From positions 1 to 63,086 of the forward strand of contig JAKISP010000020.1 of NCBI GenBank assembly GCA_021648525.1: a stretch of 63,086 nucleotides of DNA. The letters are read 5' to 3'. The notes below the pieces were generated by a model. That model worked only from the letters and a program-made list of their open reading frames with translations. It ran no database searches and was not told the DNA's origin. The stretch is from Gammaproteobacteria bacterium (GTDB taxonomy: Bacteria; Pseudomonadota; Gammaproteobacteria; SZUA-140). Every line of letters begins with the position of its first letter. Within the stretch, counting starts at the first letter, position 1. The position numbers and the translations under genes are program-made. Below are positions 62,501-63,086 of the stretch, in pieces.

Positions 62501-63086
62501 ACCAGCTTGGTGGAAGCTAACTCATCAACGATTACCGTGGGGGGGGATTTTACCGCTGATGGTAGTGTATCCGAGAACGGCTATAACAGCGCTGTGCTGG
62601 TGATGGATGGGGTCGGGCTCCTAACCTATAATAACGTCTCAGCACCCTGGGATAATGGTTTCAGTGGCCTGACAGTAGGCCTGGATGGAAACACTACGAC
62701 CATGGCCAACCTCTGGCTCTGTGTATTAGACGTGTTAACGGTAGGATCTGGAACTCTGGTTGGAAGCGGTACCTCATCCGATATCTTTTTGAAAGGTGAA
62801 CCGTATCCTTTATCGTTTGATGCTGGTTCAACCGTTAATATAGACGCATTGAACTTTCATGATAACTTGACTCAGAATATACCACCGCTGGTTAATGGCT
62901 ATGATAGTGATATCTATCTCACCCGTACCAATGCCAATGTTGTCCAGACTGGTGCGATCACCATTAATGCAGGCAATGATTTAATCCTCAATGGTGATAA
63001 CTTTGTGAATCGTGCGGTTACCTATAACACCAATGGTTTCGATTTAAACGTAGCAGGGAATATTCAGATTGGTGCCGGTGATGATA
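59510..63086 (+). CDS. Giant repetitive beta-rich surface protein (runs off the right edge)
   Basis: The frame is open from the ATG at 59510 to the window end, 1192 codons with no stop. A signal peptide ends LLPASAQAA (cleavage after about 41). Residues about 42-245 look like the jelly-roll-type domain often found at the start of bacterial surface proteins (NTIIVSTGINVSSGSSVACS, IDVHEFSGIADAPRVDRS). After a short linker with two Cys, beta-rich repeats follow (ITLDGSWDNNAVFTAGASTV, LNVSNNLTITDGILDANNGS), as in filamentous or beta-helical adhesins. A 471-residue higher-order repeat starts at about residue 543. AGG stands about 10 bases before the ATG. Role as adhesin or sheath is inferred. Confidence 0.75.
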   Translation, partial: MRDKSTKIWGVINKYQPLVVFGSGLWLSMLLMLLLPASAQAAITYVQQNGTVTKNLAFPYDTTTVTISNAPTIGNTIIVSTGINVSSGSSVACSDGVNTYSIDRSLTTFPAFPYREVIVCSAKIATVPGSITVTHDYANESAIDVHEFSGIADAPRVDRSNVNSGSGTTPTSNSTSSSSESNVLVFGALEVNGPSSDSFIADSNFPGGPFRTSINNVTINTQYWITTGAASTYAYAPTLGTSRLWVGAVVTYKAAAVAGINIVGTCQQQDETTNCADGGTVRIAINGDLQGQSTATSAGTWTIAGVAAPASGDVITVFIDGVVDIREAVAVTRYDGVGDITGVELIEEHLTIGSDDNQIVSNADLSQYDNSVSIDEDVFHEVNGSNNLTVDTTGALTAEELYIKSGNTFQPGAGNVTTHDLEINGTFIAGSSNITLDGSWDNNAVFTAGASTVNFTSGSGTETIDSTTATGPDFYNIHFNDAGGSGTFQLESALNVSNNLTITDGILDANNGSSYAINVGNDFLQPGGRVLARSSTLTVARHFTADGSESDTGYNSATLVMSGAGILTYNNVASYWANGFRDVTVGQSGSTTTLADTQFCVLNVLTVGSGTLLGSGPLSDLYLRGVPNPLSFNVNSIINISTLYFHNNISQNIPPLVNGYDSDINLSRNNASVTQTGAITINSGSHLLLDGDTFADRTVTYITNGFNLNVAGNIQIGEGDDTGLKTLNGTNSNITVGGDFEIRDVGTGTQQALFIASNSTVTLNGTADQVITSSGSSFNHLTINNTGTVGNDDVIIADALDINGDLTVTNGQLDLESNNPAVNTAGNVTIQTNGAVWVGARTADWTFDGTSLLSDSSSGAAQDLQDVVVDGTSLTLASNTRVETMSVTTGTLNLGAAGYVLAIDGTGTPLSSLATFVAGTSTVNYTGSGSATNVATLPYSSLQFAPTAATTYSLTGHLTGGNAMTGHLTVGDNATLETTAINNYNITMSGNYDQSSTTSLVEANSSTITVGGDFTADGSVSENGYNSAVLVMDGVGLLTYNNVSAPWDNGFSGLTVGLDGNTTTMANLWLCVLDVLTVGSGTLVGSGTSSDIFLKGEPYPLSFDAGSTVNIDALNFHDNLTQNIPPLVNGYDSDIYLTRTNANVVQTGAITINAGNDLILNGDNFVNRAVTYNTNGFDLNVAGNIQIGAGDD
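61136..63086 (+). repeat. Long tandem repeat (1413-bp period) inside the giant surface gene
   Basis: The segment from TTTACCGCTGATGG at 61136 recurs from 62549. Within each copy, YNSA-LVM, LTYNNV, LTVGSGTL, QNIPPLVNGYDSDI and NVAGNIQIG are conserved in the same order. The second copy is still running at the window end. A run of eight G (62539-62546) lies just before the second copy, in frame. Confidence 0.85.

Noticed and set aside
1-63086. CRISPR arrays, tRNA, rRNA, integrase or phage genes
   Set aside because: No regularly spaced short repeats, no cloverleaf ending in CCA, and no integrase, transposase or phage structural genes were recognised by eye.

Overview
The window looks like chromosomal DNA of a Gram-negative, aerobic gammaproteobacterium. 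The evidence is a diheme cytochrome c4-type protein, ordinary argD-argF genes, lipoproteins and outer-membrane beta-barrel proteins, and above all a complete exosortase A (XrtA/EpsH) PEP-CTERM exopolysaccharide locus. No rRNA, tRNA, CRISPR array or intact transposase gene was seen. The genus cannot be fixed from the sequence alone.

Left part (1-33 kb): an AT-rich, mosaic exopolysaccharide gene region on both strands. It holds at least seven glycosyltransferases (two DPM1-like in tandem, a membrane GT2, a GT-C, another GT2, two GT4), a Wzx-type flippase, an O-antigen-ligase/polymerase-like protein, two polysaccharide deacetylases, a carbamoyltransferase, two O-acyltransferases, a GMC oxidoreductase with a small partner, an AsnB-type amidotransferase, two FemAB/GNAT-like proteins and three predicted polysaccharide-cleaving enzymes (DUF5060/DUF4038, right-handed beta-helix, RIFT-barrel/toroid). 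Intergenic DNA carries a 161-bp MITE with 15-bp inverted ends and target duplication, a second hairpin element, long palindromes, a G10 tract and a (GGGGT)4 tract.

Middle (33-45 kb): the XrtA core. On the minus strand lies an XrtA-EpsI fusion. On the plus strand lie the TPR lipoprotein PrsT, one PEP-CTERM substrate with a sigma-54-like promoter, the Wza-type export lipoprotein, chain-length determinant, tyrosine kinase, outer-membrane protein and AAA ATPase. Together they would assemble, polymerise, export and decorate an exopolysaccharide and sort PEP-CTERM proteins. The initiating sugar-1-phosphate transferase and the PrsK/PrsR regulators are not in the window.

45-51 kb: housekeeping genes: cytochrome c4, a lone ABC ATPase, argF and argD with a leader hairpin, a double cyclic-nucleotide-binding/rhodanese protein, and a NUDIX hydrolase.

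Right end (51-63 kb): a cluster of secreted proteins on the plus strand behind a 0.7-kb leader. It consists of a small one-domain DUF11-like protein, a medium DUF11-like protein, a 1948-residue protein that joins DUF11/Ig-like modules to a C-terminal outer-membrane barrel, and a giant repetitive beta-rich surface protein (471-residue repeat) that runs off the edge. This cluster is the best candidate for an undescribed surface-assembly system.
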